Shown here piece after piece: positions 1 through 6,104 of a stretch of 9,104 nt of DNA. The notes beneath the pieces are model-generated. The model ran no database searches. It worked only from the letters and a program-made list of their open reading frames with translations, and had not been told where the DNA came from. The stretch's first letter is position 1. Each line of letters starts with the position of its first letter. Source of the DNA: an uncultured Candidatus Melainabacteria bacterium. Its GTDB lineage: Bacteria > Cyanobacteriota > Vampirovibrionia > Gastranaerophilales > Gastranaerophilaceae. The stretch is taken from assembly GCA_934675695.1 (NCBI GenBank), contig CAKURN010000050.1, forward strand, positions 1 through 9,104. The letters are read 5' to 3'. A program made the position numbers and the translations under genes.

Positions 1-543
1 GATAACTATGCAGGCGTTGGGGCGTTGCCTGAATACAATCAAATGCAATACATTCTCCATGAAATTCGTAAACGTTCAGGCTCTTTTAGTATTAGTTATG
101 TAGGTGAAAAAAGCACAGGTGATTTTGAACGGTATAAGAATTTGGGTCTAACATCGGGTACAGCGTTTGTTTCGCCTGATGACTACGAAAAAGTCAAATG
201 TTGGGCAATGAAATTCAAATATAACAAAGACTATGCTCCGGGGGTTGAAGTGTCAAACGACAACGATACAGGAGGAAGAAGTTATGAAGAACGACTAAAA
301 CGTATAAATTCCATACTTTTTGCTTATGAATATCCAAGCGACAAACTCCCTAGTTTTATGCAGATGGAAGATTTGTTCCCACTTCGATATGATACAAATA
401 CTCATCATTTAATGATGACAAATCCTTCTTTTTCAACAGATGGAACGATAAAAAGTCACTGGGAAAATCTGTTTACAAAAGAAGACGGAAGAATTTACAA
501 TGCAAAAGTTGGAGAATTGTTTTCTTATGCATTGAATTTGTGA
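1..543 (+). CDS. Partial hypothetical protein (3' part of gene)
   Basis: The reading frame is open from the first base of the window to a TGA at 541-543, giving 180 residues with no N-terminus, so the gene most likely begins upstream. A TTG at position 25 is a possible start but has no ribosome binding site, and the frame stays open before it. I do not recognise the family. The product looks soluble, with no membrane segment or signal peptide; it is rich in aromatic residues and in charged and polar residues, including a Ser-Asn-Asp-Asn-Asp-Thr-Gly-Gly stretch around the middle. It contains no Walker, metal-binding or catalytic motif that I can name. Base composition seems somewhat less AT-rich than the central genes of the window, judged by eye. 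Its stop lies 2 bp from the stop of the convergent gene, so its transcript must end inside that gene. Confidence 0.6.
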   Translation, partial: DNYAGVGALPEYNQMQYILHEIRKRSGSFSISYVGEKSTGDFERYKNLGLTSGTAFVSPDDYEKVKCWAMKFKYNKDYAPGVEVSNDNDTGGRSYEERLKRINSILFAYEYPSDKLPSFMQMEDLFPLRYDTNTHHLMMTNPSFSTDGTIKSHWENLFTKEDGRIYNAKVGELFSYALNL

Positions 544-545
544 TG

Positions 546-869
546 TTATTCGCTTTTTATGTCTGTTGCTTCTAATTTAAAAATCACAGGTCGAAGCCCG
601 TCGTTGCAGCTACAGATTGCAACGTTCGGGGTTTTAATCCAATCACCATAATAAAAAGTCGAATCAGATGTTTTATGAGCAAGAGCGAATGCGTATTGAT
701 AAATAGCCTTCCAAGCTTCATCACAGAACCCTTCCGGTTTTGCCCAATCGGCAAAAAACGTCTGCCCTACTTTATGAAATGGGCAAGTGGACAAATTTTC
801 TACACCGTATTCTTTTGCTAAATCTTCATTAAACATTGTTTTTAAAACTGTTATTTTTACTTTGTTCAT
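546..869 (-). CDS. TIGR04076 family protein, function unknown
   Basis: This 107-residue protein matches my recollection of the small TIGR04076 family along its full length: an opening like MNKVKITVLK, a central FCDEAWKAIYQYAFALAH segment (residues about 48-65), a YGDWIK motif (74-79) and the ending CSCNDGLRPVIFKLEAT (86-102). Four cysteines (29, 49, 86, 88) stand in conserved-looking positions and could bind a metal or form disulfides; that is inference, as no biochemical role is known to me. There is no signal peptide. The ATG at 867-869 is preceded by a good Shine-Dalgarno sequence (AAGGAT, 6 nt from AGGA to the start). It lies 17 bp downstream of the TolC-like gene on the same strand and is probably co-transcribed with it, though nothing suggests a shared function. 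An inverted repeat lies inside its 3' half. Confidence 0.85.
   Translation of the reverse strand: MNKVKITVLKTMFNEDLAKEYGVENLSTCPFHKVGQTFFADWAKPEGFCDEAWKAIYQYAFALAHKTSDSTFYYGDWIKTPNVAICSCNDGLRPVIFKLEATDIKSE
597..630. repeat. Imperfect inverted repeat inside the TIGR04076 gene
   Basis: CCCG-t-CGTTGCA (597-608) and TGCAACG-tt-CGGG (618-630) are complementary, giving an 11-bp stem with a small internal mismatch and a 9-nt loop. On the plus strand it lies 54 nt past the stop of the convergent first gene and is followed by GTTTTAAT. It could act as a weak terminator for that gene, but the T-run is short and the bases also encode the conserved C-terminus of the TIGR04076 protein, so it may be coincidental. 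Confidence 0.4.
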
Positions 870-886
870 ATTTTATCCTTTTTTGT

Positions 887-2164
887 TTACAAATCTTTGT
901 AGCTTTTTATATTTAATTCTTTCAACAATTCTGCAAAACTAATATAATACTCGCTCAACGCCTGTTGATATCCTAGCATTAATTCAAGATACAGTTTTTT
1001 TGATACAAAAAACCCTGTTAAATCTATTTTGTTGTTGTCTAGGTTTTTCATTGCTTCGTCTAAAAGTTCTTTAGAATTTACGAGCAATTCATCATCATAA
1101 AAATTCAAGTTATTTCTTGCGATTTCATATTTTTCCCAAGCGTCCGTTACGTCCCTTGTGACGTCTATTTTTAAGTCTTCGTATTTTAATTGAGCTTTTT
1201 CAATTTCTAATTGAGCGTTTTTGATTTCCGGTTGATAACGGTACATTATAGGTACATTAACAAGTCCCACTCCTGCGTAAGCTGCACTTCTAAAGCCTCC
1301 TCTATCAGAAGTATTTTTTGTCATATAAGAATAGCCGCCTTCTATCTGCAAATCAGGGATGAGCTTGCTTTTTACTTCGTTTAGTTTGTTTTTTGCAATT
1401 TGAGTTTCTTTTTGCTTTGCTTGAATGTCGTATCTGTTTTCTAGGGCGAAGTTTTTTATTTTTTGAAAATCATAGAAGATTTTTTTGGGTTCTAAAGTCA
1501 AAAACTTCTCATAATCTTCATTTAGCCCGTTTTCTTTTGTATCAAAATTTAATTTATCAGAGTTCATTGCTGTATTAAATCTGTTTTGAGAAGAAATAAC
1601 CTCGCTTTTTGCAATATTAGCGTACATAACTGCTCTGTTGTGTTCGATTTTTGCCTGTATTAAATCGGTTTTTGAGAGTTTTTGTTTTTCGTATTGTTCT
1701 TGAGCAAATGAAAGAATTTGTTTTGAAATTTCTTTCTGTTCTTCTATTAATCTGAGGTTTGACTTTTTCAAAAGAAAATCAAAATATGTCAATTTTACGT
1801 TTAAAATCAACTTTTGTTCGAGAAATTTTTCGTCATTTTGAACAGAAGCAAGATTCGATTTTGCTGTTTCTTTTCTTTTTCCTCTTTTTAAAATCTCTAT
1901 AACATAGTCTACGCCGATTTCTTGAGGGTTGCCTTTTGCAGATTGCCCAATGTTTTGGAATGTTCCGATGTTCGGGTTTTGCAGGCTGCCTGCGATTTTT
2001 ATTTCGTTTTCAGCCTGAAGTATTCCTAATTTTGCGATTTTTATTTCGGGGTTTGTATCGAGTGCCAATTCTATAGCGTCGGCAAGCGAAATTTTACTGT
2101 CTTCTGTTATTGCAAAAGCAGGAAATATCAATAAAAAGAATAAAATTGTGAGTATTTTTTTCAT
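887..2164 (-). CDS. TolC-like outer membrane efflux protein (OEP family)
   Basis: This gene encodes a 425-residue outer-membrane factor of the TolC/CzcC type, which would trimerise into an outer-membrane barrel with a periplasmic alpha-helical tunnel serving efflux pumps or type I secretion. Residues 1-18 form a signal peptide (MKK, hydrophobic core, Ala-Phe-Ala before the probable cut); there is no lipobox Cys. Two OEP repeats follow: about 25-205, opening with SLADAIELALDTNPEIKIA, and about 230-415, with NRYDIQAKQKETQIAKNKL. Each has long Lys/Glu/Gln-rich helices, and the first has the KRGKRKE segment (93-99) typical near the first barrel strands. Length is normal for the family. No membrane-fusion protein or inner-membrane pump is next to it, so its partner must be encoded elsewhere. 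There is no Shine-Dalgarno sequence; a TATAAT lies 9 nt before the ATG. TIGR04076 follows after 17 bp. Confidence 0.88.
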   Translation of the reverse strand: MKKILTILFFLLIFPAFAITEDSKISLADAIELALDTNPEIKIAKLGILQAENEIKIAGSLQNPNIGTFQNIGQSAKGNPQEIGVDYVIEILKRGKRKETAKSNLASVQNDEKFLEQKLILNVKLTYFDFLLKKSNLRLIEEQKEISKQILSFAQEQYEKQKLSKTDLIQAKIEHNRAVMYANIAKSEVISSQNRFNTAMNSDKLNFDTKENGLNEDYEKFLTLEPKKIFYDFQKIKNFALENRYDIQAKQKETQIAKNKLNEVKSKLIPDLQIEGGYSYMTKNTSDRGGFRSAAYAGVGLVNVPIMYRYQPEIKNAQLEIEKAQLKYEDLKIDVTRDVTDAWEKYEIARNNLNFYDDELLVNSKELLDEAMKNLDNNKIDLTGFFVSKKLYLELMLGYQQALSEYYISFAELLKELNIKSYKDL

Positions 2165-2173
2165 TTTGTTTTT

Positions 2174-2179
2174 ATTATA
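2174..2179 (-). promoter_or_regulatory. -10 element of the TolC-like gene
   Basis: Read on the minus strand this is a perfect TATAAT, followed by 9 nt of A-rich sequence and the ATG. Transcription would start about 2-3 nt before the start codon, so the mRNA would be nearly leaderless. A perfect TTGACA (2187-2192, minus strand) lies only 7 nt upstream of it, too close to serve as its -35; the hexamer at the normal 17-nt distance is TTTTAT, a poor match. Confidence 0.5.
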
Positions 2180-2220
2180 TATGAAGTGTCAAGAAAATAA
2201 AAAATTGCCTATTCAAATGA

Positions 2221-2249
2221 TGGATTTTTCAAAGCAAAATTTGTATAAT
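2221..2249 (+). promoter_or_regulatory. Probable promoter of the amidase gene
   Basis: A perfect TATAAT at 2244-2249 ends 6 nt before the amidase ATG. The hexamer 17 nt upstream is TGGATT (2221-2226), matching three of six -35 consensus bases. The expected transcription start falls on or next to the A of the ATG, and there is no Shine-Dalgarno sequence in the 6-nt gap, so this reads as a leaderless start. Confidence 0.5.
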
Positions 2250-2255
2250 TTTGTT

Positions 2256-3437
2256 ATGCTTAAAAAAATATTGTTATCACTTTTTTGTTTAAATATGGCG
2301 GTTTTCGCTCAACCTTTAAAAGACGTCGGGATCGCAAAATATGCGGTTTTAGAGGTAAAATCAGACAATTGCCCGATTAGAGAAAAAGATTCTGAAAATG
2401 CAAAGAGATTGTCGCATATTTTTTCAAATGCTGTAATGTTTGCAGACAAACAAAATGACAACTACTACAGAGTTGAATTGAACGACAATAATTATGCTTT
2501 TGTAAACAAAAAACTAGTCGAAGTTCAAGCAATAATCCCTGAAAAACGACTCGAAAACATTGAAAAAATTTCTTTTAAAGAAACAAAAACAAAATACCAA
2601 ATGAAATTTGAATTGCCGACTTTGAGTGCTTTTATGTTTAAAGAAAACGGCAACGAGCTTTCTTTTTCTTTGTTTGATAATAGATTTGACCCGACAGAAG
2701 TGGATATTTCTCCTATAAATGAAAAATTTCTTTTGCCTAAAAAAATCGAAAACAATTTTGTACTAAATTACAAAAACGACTCGCCGCTTTTTGGTTATGA
2801 TATTGAAAAATACGACAAAGGCTACATTTTGTCTATCAAAAAAACACCAAAAATTAACCCCAAAAAACCTCTAAAAAACATAAAAATCGTACTAGATGCA
2901 GGTCATGGCGGTATTGAAAAAGGGGCTGTCGCTTTTGATTTGGAAGAAAAAACAATCAATCTTGAAATCGTTAAAAAACTCAAAAACGAACTAAAAAGAA
3001 AAGGTGCAAAAGTCTATTTAACAAGAACAAAAGACAAACAAGTAGGGCTTTATGATAGAGTTGCTTTTGCAAAAGAAAAAGAAGCCGACATATTGCTTAG
3101 CATTCACCAAAATTCGCTTCCCAATCGAAAAGATGTCACAAAAAAATACGGAACAGGAACGTATTACTTTAACAATTCTGCAAAACCTCTAGCAGAAGCA
3201 ATAAAACAAAACATGATAAAAGCAACGTCTTTTAGAGATGATGGCACAAACTATGCTTCTTTTGCCTTAAATCGCCCAACAATGCCAATCAGCGTGCTTG
3301 TTGAATGCGGTTATATAATAAAAGAAGATGAAGCAAAAAAACTCGCCAATAAAAAATTTCAAAAAATAGTTGCAAAAGCAATAACAAAAGGTGTAGAAGA
3401 CTATCTAGTCGATAGTTTTGCAAAGCAAAAACTTTAA
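2256..3437 (+). CDS. N-acetylmuramoyl-L-alanine amidase (Amidase_3), exported
   Basis: The product is a 393-residue zinc amidase that cleaves the bond between N-acetylmuramic acid and L-alanine in peptidoglycan, typically for daughter-cell separation or wall turnover. I chose the ATG at 2256 because it opens a clean signal peptide (MLKKILLSLF..., cut probably after Ala-Val-Phe-Ala, residue 18); the frame extends upstream to a GTG at 2148, but that part runs antisense to the TolC-like gene and gives no better start. Residues about 28-90 resemble a bacterial SH3-like domain, and 100-205 form a beta-rich, AMIN-like region; both assignments are tentative. The Amidase_3 domain covers about 208-385: His217 in DAGHGG, Glu231 in EEKTINLEI and His284 in LSIHQN are the expected zinc ligands, and Glu350 in VLVECGY the catalytic glutamate. 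It is a single-gene unit, converging on the M48 gene. Confidence 0.9.
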   Translation: MLKKILLSLFCLNMAVFAQPLKDVGIAKYAVLEVKSDNCPIREKDSENAKRLSHIFSNAVMFADKQNDNYYRVELNDNNYAFVNKKLVEVQAIIPEKRLENIEKISFKETKTKYQMKFELPTLSAFMFKENGNELSFSLFDNRFDPTEVDISPINEKFLLPKKIENNFVLNYKNDSPLFGYDIEKYDKGYILSIKKTPKINPKKPLKNIKIVLDAGHGGIEKGAVAFDLEEKTINLEIVKKLKNELKRKGAKVYLTRTKDKQVGLYDRVAFAKEKEADILLSIHQNSLPNRKDVTKKYGTGTYYFNNSAKPLAEAIKQNMIKATSFRDDGTNYASFALNRPTMPISVLVECGYIIKEDEAKKLANKKFQKIVAKAITKGVEDYLVDSFAKQKL

Positions 3438-3465
3438 AAAACTAATTTGCCATTAGTTTTAAAGT
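3431..3465. terminator. Hairpin over the convergent stop codons
   Basis: The left arm (3431-3446, ACTTTAAAAAACTAAT) pairs with the right arm (3452-3465, ATTAGTTTTAAAGT) over 14 base pairs with a two-A bulge and a 5-nt loop. It covers the TAA of the amidase (3435-3437) and the TAG of the M48 gene (3442-3444, minus). On the minus strand the stem is followed by TTTTGCTTT, fitting an intrinsic terminator for the M48 cluster. On the plus strand a shorter inner stem CTAAT/ATTAG is followed by TTTT, so it may work both ways. The stem is AT-rich and so not very stable. Confidence 0.6.
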
Positions 3466-4254
3466 CGCATAATATCCGTCCCAAATAGTAGAAGTCCCTT
3501 TTAATTTGCTTTCACGTTTTGTTTTCTTTGATAGCAGTTTCTTTTGTTGTCTTTCAAATTTTTTGGTTAAATAAGTCGAATTTTTTCTTTTTGAAATTTT
3601 AGGTTCTAGTCCATTAATCGCATTTTTGTATGATGTAGAAGAATAACCTTTTGAAATAACGTTTGGATAGTTGTAATCTATGTAATCATAGACATTTAAG
3701 AGTCTTTTTTCTCCTGACGGGTGAGTAGACAAGATATCAACGTAGCTTTGGGTGATTTTGTTTAGTAAAGAAATCATTCCTAAAGGGTTGTAGCCTGCTT
3801 TTGTCATCAAATCAACCCCTGTTATATCTGCTTCTAATTCATCATTTCTAGAAATTTTATTAGAAGCAAGAGCCTCACCTATTTCTTTTGTTGTGTTAGA
3901 AACGTTAATCAAACTCGACACAACGGCAATTCCTGTATCTAATACGCCTTGTTTTGCACAGTGTCCGTTTATTATGTGACCCATTTCATGAGAAATTACG
4001 CCTGCCAGTTCTGTATCATCATCTGTATATTCTAACAAACCCTTGTAGACGTAAATTTCTTTGTTTATATTGGCATAAGCATTGATATCAGCTTTGTTTG
4101 ATACTTTGAACTTGATAGGATAGTTGATATTGTTCGCTTTTAGGATTTTTTGTCCTATTGCGTTTACTCTATTCAATGCAGCAGCTGAATCCCAGTCTTG
4201 TGCAAAAGAAAAATTAATCAACAAAACAATAAAAATTAAAACAATCTTTTTCAT
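3442..4254 (-). CDS. Exported M48 family zinc metallopeptidase
   Basis: This 270-residue protein has a signal peptide (residues 1-18, ending Phe-Ser-Phe-Ala before Gln-Asp) and no other obvious membrane anchor, so it should act in the periplasm or at the outer membrane, like the BepA/LoiP group that degrades or refolds misassembled envelope proteins. The M48 domain spans about 25-190: HEMGH at 89-93 gives two zinc ligands and the catalytic Glu90, Glu139 in DELEAD (138-143) is the expected third ligand, and THPSGEKRL (177-185) is the usual motif near the end of the domain. The C-terminal 50 residues lack the TPR repeats of BepA and instead include a strongly basic stretch (about 219-252, many Lys and Arg). 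It lies 12 bp after engB on the same strand, probably co-transcribed; the start has only a weak purine-rich AAAGAG about 9 nt upstream. Confidence 0.88.
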   Translation of the reverse strand: MKKIVLIFIVLLINFSFAQDWDSAAALNRVNAIGQKILKANNINYPIKFKVSNKADINAYANINKEIYVYKGLLEYTDDDTELAGVISHEMGHIINGHCAKQGVLDTGIAVVSSLINVSNTTKEIGEALASNKISRNDELEADITGVDLMTKAGYNPLGMISLLNKITQSYVDILSTHPSGEKRLLNVYDYIDYNYPNVISKGYSSTSYKNAINGLEPKISKRKNSTYLTKKFERQQKKLLSKKTKRESKLKGTSTIWDGYYATLKLMAN

Positions 4255-4266
4255 ACTTTTTTCTCT

Positions 4267-4845
4267 TTATATCATTTCATTGAAAAACGCCAAAACCCCG
4301 TCGACAAAGGCCCTATTTTTTGATGAAAACGCTAAAACTTCATTATCAAATTCTTTTTTTATGATAGAGATTTTTTTTGCTATTTCGTTTCTTGAAATAT
4401 AATCACATTTTGTCAAAATATTTAAACAAGAAATATTGTTGTATTTCAGCCATTCTTGCATAGCTTTGTCGTTTTTTTGGATATCGTGGCGAGCGTCAAT
4501 AAACTGTATTGTAGTTTTCAAATTTGGTCTTTTGAGCAAATATTCTTCTAAATTTCTTTGCCAAGAATCTTGTTCGGATTTTGAAACTTTTGCATATCCA
4601 TACCCAGGCAAATCCGCCAAAATAAAAGGTTTTTTGTCTGTTGTAATTTCAAACAAATTTATCAATCTGGTTTTACCGGGGGTGTTAGAAGTTTTTGCCA
4701 ATTTTGATTGATTGACTAAAGTATTGATAAATGTGGATTTTCCGACATTTGAACGTCCCAAAAGAGCAAATTCTGCCATATCTAAAGTAGGGCAAAGTTT
4801 CAAATTTGGTGAACTGATTAAAAATTTTGCAGATTTAATTTTCAT
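4267..4845 (-). CDS. engB: Ribosome biogenesis GTP-binding protein EngB (YihA/YsxC)
   Basis: EngB is a small essential GTPase needed for assembly of the large ribosomal subunit. All five G motifs are present in this 192-residue protein: G1 GRSNVGKS (30-37), G2 within NTPGKTRLIN (54-63), G3 DLPGYGYAK (78-86, the EngB hallmark), G4 TKCD (145-148) and G5 FSSK (173-176). The N-terminal MAEFALLGRSNVGKS stretch and the 190-residue length are typical of the family. G4 reads TKCD where TKAD is common; this should not harm guanine recognition, since the Lys and Asp are kept. It lies 9 bp after the helical-repeat gene and 12 bp before the M48 gene. The ATG has no Shine-Dalgarno sequence, but an extended -10-like sequence ends 6 nt before it, overlapping the stop of the upstream gene, so it may also have its own promoter. 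Confidence 0.95.
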   Translation of the reverse strand: MKIKSAKFLISSPNLKLCPTLDMAEFALLGRSNVGKSTFINTLVNQSKLAKTSNTPGKTRLINLFEITTDKKPFILADLPGYGYAKVSKSEQDSWQRNLEEYLLKRPNLKTTIQFIDARHDIQKNDKAMQEWLKYNNISCLNILTKCDYISRNEIAKKISIIKKEFDNEVLAFSSKNRAFVDGVLAFFNEMI

Positions 4846-4851
4846 AAAACT

Positions 4852-4878
4852 ATTTTAGCATAAATAACTCATTATCAA
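4852..4878 (-). promoter_or_regulatory. Possible internal promoter for engB
   Basis: On the minus strand, TTGATA (4873-4878) is followed after 15 nt by TAAAAT (4852-4857), preceded by TGC to make an extended -10 element. The -10 ends 6 nt before the engB ATG, the same distance as at the amidase and helical-repeat genes. The spacer is short, which an extended -10 can tolerate. The TAA of the upstream gene is part of the -10. Confidence 0.4.
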
Positions 4879-6033
4879 GGCTTTTACGTTTTCGTTTTCT
4901 ATATTTTCAATCAAAGTTTTATCAAGCTCATTAATTTTGTTGTGAGATTTCAAAATTTCTGCAATTTTTGCTTTCAATTCACAATTTACTTTTTCAAAAA
5001 TACAAACCAACTCGCAATCGAATTTTTCTATATTGTATTCTTTTATAATATCTAGTAAAAGACTGAATTGGTAAGGTTTTTCGTCGTTATATTCAAAAAC
5101 AACATCATCAATCGTAAATTCCAAATTATCCAAAAATTCAGAAATATTTTTTATTTCGTTTTTTGTTGTTTTGTCAAAATCAAAAGAATAAATATCATTT
5201 GAACTAAATTCATCAAATTTTGCTTTTGCAAAAAGAAGCAGAAGTTTTGAATAGTTGTCGTTTTCAGATGAGATTAGTTTTATGAAATCCAAAACTTGAT
5301 AATACAAAACAGTGTCTAGAGTGATGTTTTCAGGGTAATTTTCGATTAGTATATGGAATACTCTTTTTAGATTTTCTTTTGATGTTTTGTTTTTTAAAGA
5401 ATTAAAATCATTGAAATTCAACAAAATCGGCACAATATTGCTATTTAAGGGAGAATTTAGTCCATTTTCCAGAACGAAATCTATTTCATTAAAAATAGCC
5501 AAAGTTTCAAAATCATTCAATTTTTCAAATTCGTCTGTTGAGTTTTTTATGTTTTCTTTTGCCAATTCAGAGAGTTTCGTGTCATTAAAGGATTTTAGAG
5601 CCAAAATACAGTTTGTTTTTAGCGGAGAAAAAGTAGATTTTGCATTTTTATACAAAAAATCCAAAGCTAAAGAATCTTTTATGTAGCAAAAATACTTCGC
5701 ACAGTAGGTTTTTTCTTCTTGAGTGCCGTTTTCAAAAATTTCTAAAATTTTGTCTGTCAAATCTTCATCGGCGAATTTTAAAAGAGATTTTACAATCATT
5801 TCTTCAAAATCAAATGAATAAACTTTTGTAAATTCAAAAACGGTTTCGATATTTTCTTTGTTAATTAAATTAACAAAATCTCTTGATATTCTTTCTTTTA
5901 AAAATGGGAAAATAAAATCTTCTTTTTCTGTCAATAATTTGAATTTTGAAAGGTCTTTAGAATTTATCAAATCCAAAATTGTTTTTTTAGACAGATTTAT
6001 GTCTTTTGAAGTTATATTTTTTATAAAATCCAT
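4855..6033 (-). CDS. Uncharacterised helical-repeat (HEAT-like) protein
   Basis: I do not recognise a named family for this 392-residue protein. It has no signal peptide, membrane segment or enzymatic motif. It reads as a series of amphipathic helices with regularly spaced Leu, Phe and Ile; the best HEAT-like units lie around residues 75-100, 104-132 (KTYCAKYFCYIKDSLALDFL) and 135-163 (SPLKTNCILALKSFNDTKLSELAK), with another possible helical pair at about 345-390. Such solenoids usually serve as protein-binding scaffolds. Composition is extreme: very rich in Lys, Asn, Glu, Phe and Asp, and codon use is very AT-rich. It is the first gene of the minus-strand cluster with engB (9 bp away) and the M48 peptidase, but these neighbours do not point to a common role. 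The ATG at 6031-6033 lacks a Shine-Dalgarno sequence and has an extended -10 only 6 nt upstream. Confidence 0.75.
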   Translation of the reverse strand: MDFIKNITSKDINLSKKTILDLINSKDLSKFKLLTEKEDFIFPFLKERISRDFVNLINKENIETVFEFTKVYSFDFEEMIVKSLLKFADEDLTDKILEIFENGTQEEKTYCAKYFCYIKDSLALDFLYKNAKSTFSPLKTNCILALKSFNDTKLSELAKENIKNSTDEFEKLNDFETLAIFNEIDFVLENGLNSPLNSNIVPILLNFNDFNSLKNKTSKENLKRVFHILIENYPENITLDTVLYYQVLDFIKLISSENDNYSKLLLLFAKAKFDEFSSNDIYSFDFDKTTKNEIKNISEFLDNLEFTIDDVVFEYNDEKPYQFSLLLDIIKEYNIEKFDCELVCIFEKVNCELKAKIAEILKSHNKINELDKTLIENIENENVKALIMSYLC

Positions 6034-6039
6034 AATAAA

Positions 6040-6068
6040 ATTATTACATAATTGGCTTATCTTGTGTA
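6040..6068 (-). promoter_or_regulatory. Promoter of the helical-repeat/engB/M48 cluster
   Basis: On the minus strand, TACACA (6063-6068, four of six -35 bases) is followed after exactly 17 nt by AATAAT (6040-6045, five of six -10 bases), preceded by TGT as an extended -10. The -10 ends 6 nt before the ATG, implying a leaderless message. Its -35 overlaps the -10 of the divergent pyrH promoter. Confidence 0.5.
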
Positions 6069-6072
6069 TAAT
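6043..6072 (+). promoter_or_regulatory. Promoter of the pyrH operon
   Basis: ATTACA (6043-6048, four of six -35 bases), an 18-nt spacer and a perfect TATAAT (6067-6072) precede pyrH. Transcription would start near 6079, giving a leader of about 25 nt that contains the AAGGTG ribosome binding site (6095-6100). Much of the sequence is shared with the divergent minus-strand promoter. Confidence 0.55.
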
Positions 6073-6104
6073 TAATTTATATTAATTTAGAAAAAAGGTG
6101 TTAA

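Noticed and set aside
2174..2192. Perfect TTGACA and TATAAT on the minus strand as a consensus promoter
   Set aside because: The two hexamers are only 7 nt apart, far too close to be used together; only the TATAAT is kept.
2148..2255. N-terminal extension of the amidase from a GTG at 2148
   Set aside because: It would put 36 residues ahead of a clear signal peptide, overlaps the TolC-like gene start and includes the promoter region; the ATG at 2256 is better.
2165..2255. Small RNA or riboswitch in the amidase/TolC divergent gap
   Set aside because: At 91 bp it is filled by two promoters and has no stable inverted repeat that I can see.
5387..5831. Plus-strand open frames opposite the helical-repeat gene
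   Set aside because: They are Phe/Lys-rich mirror images of an AT-rich coding region, without ribosome binding sites or recognisable protein features.
6071..6089. Tandem repeat of ATTAATTTA in the pyrH leader
   Set aside because: Two short copies of pure A/T sequence in an AT-rich intergenic region are easily explained by chance.
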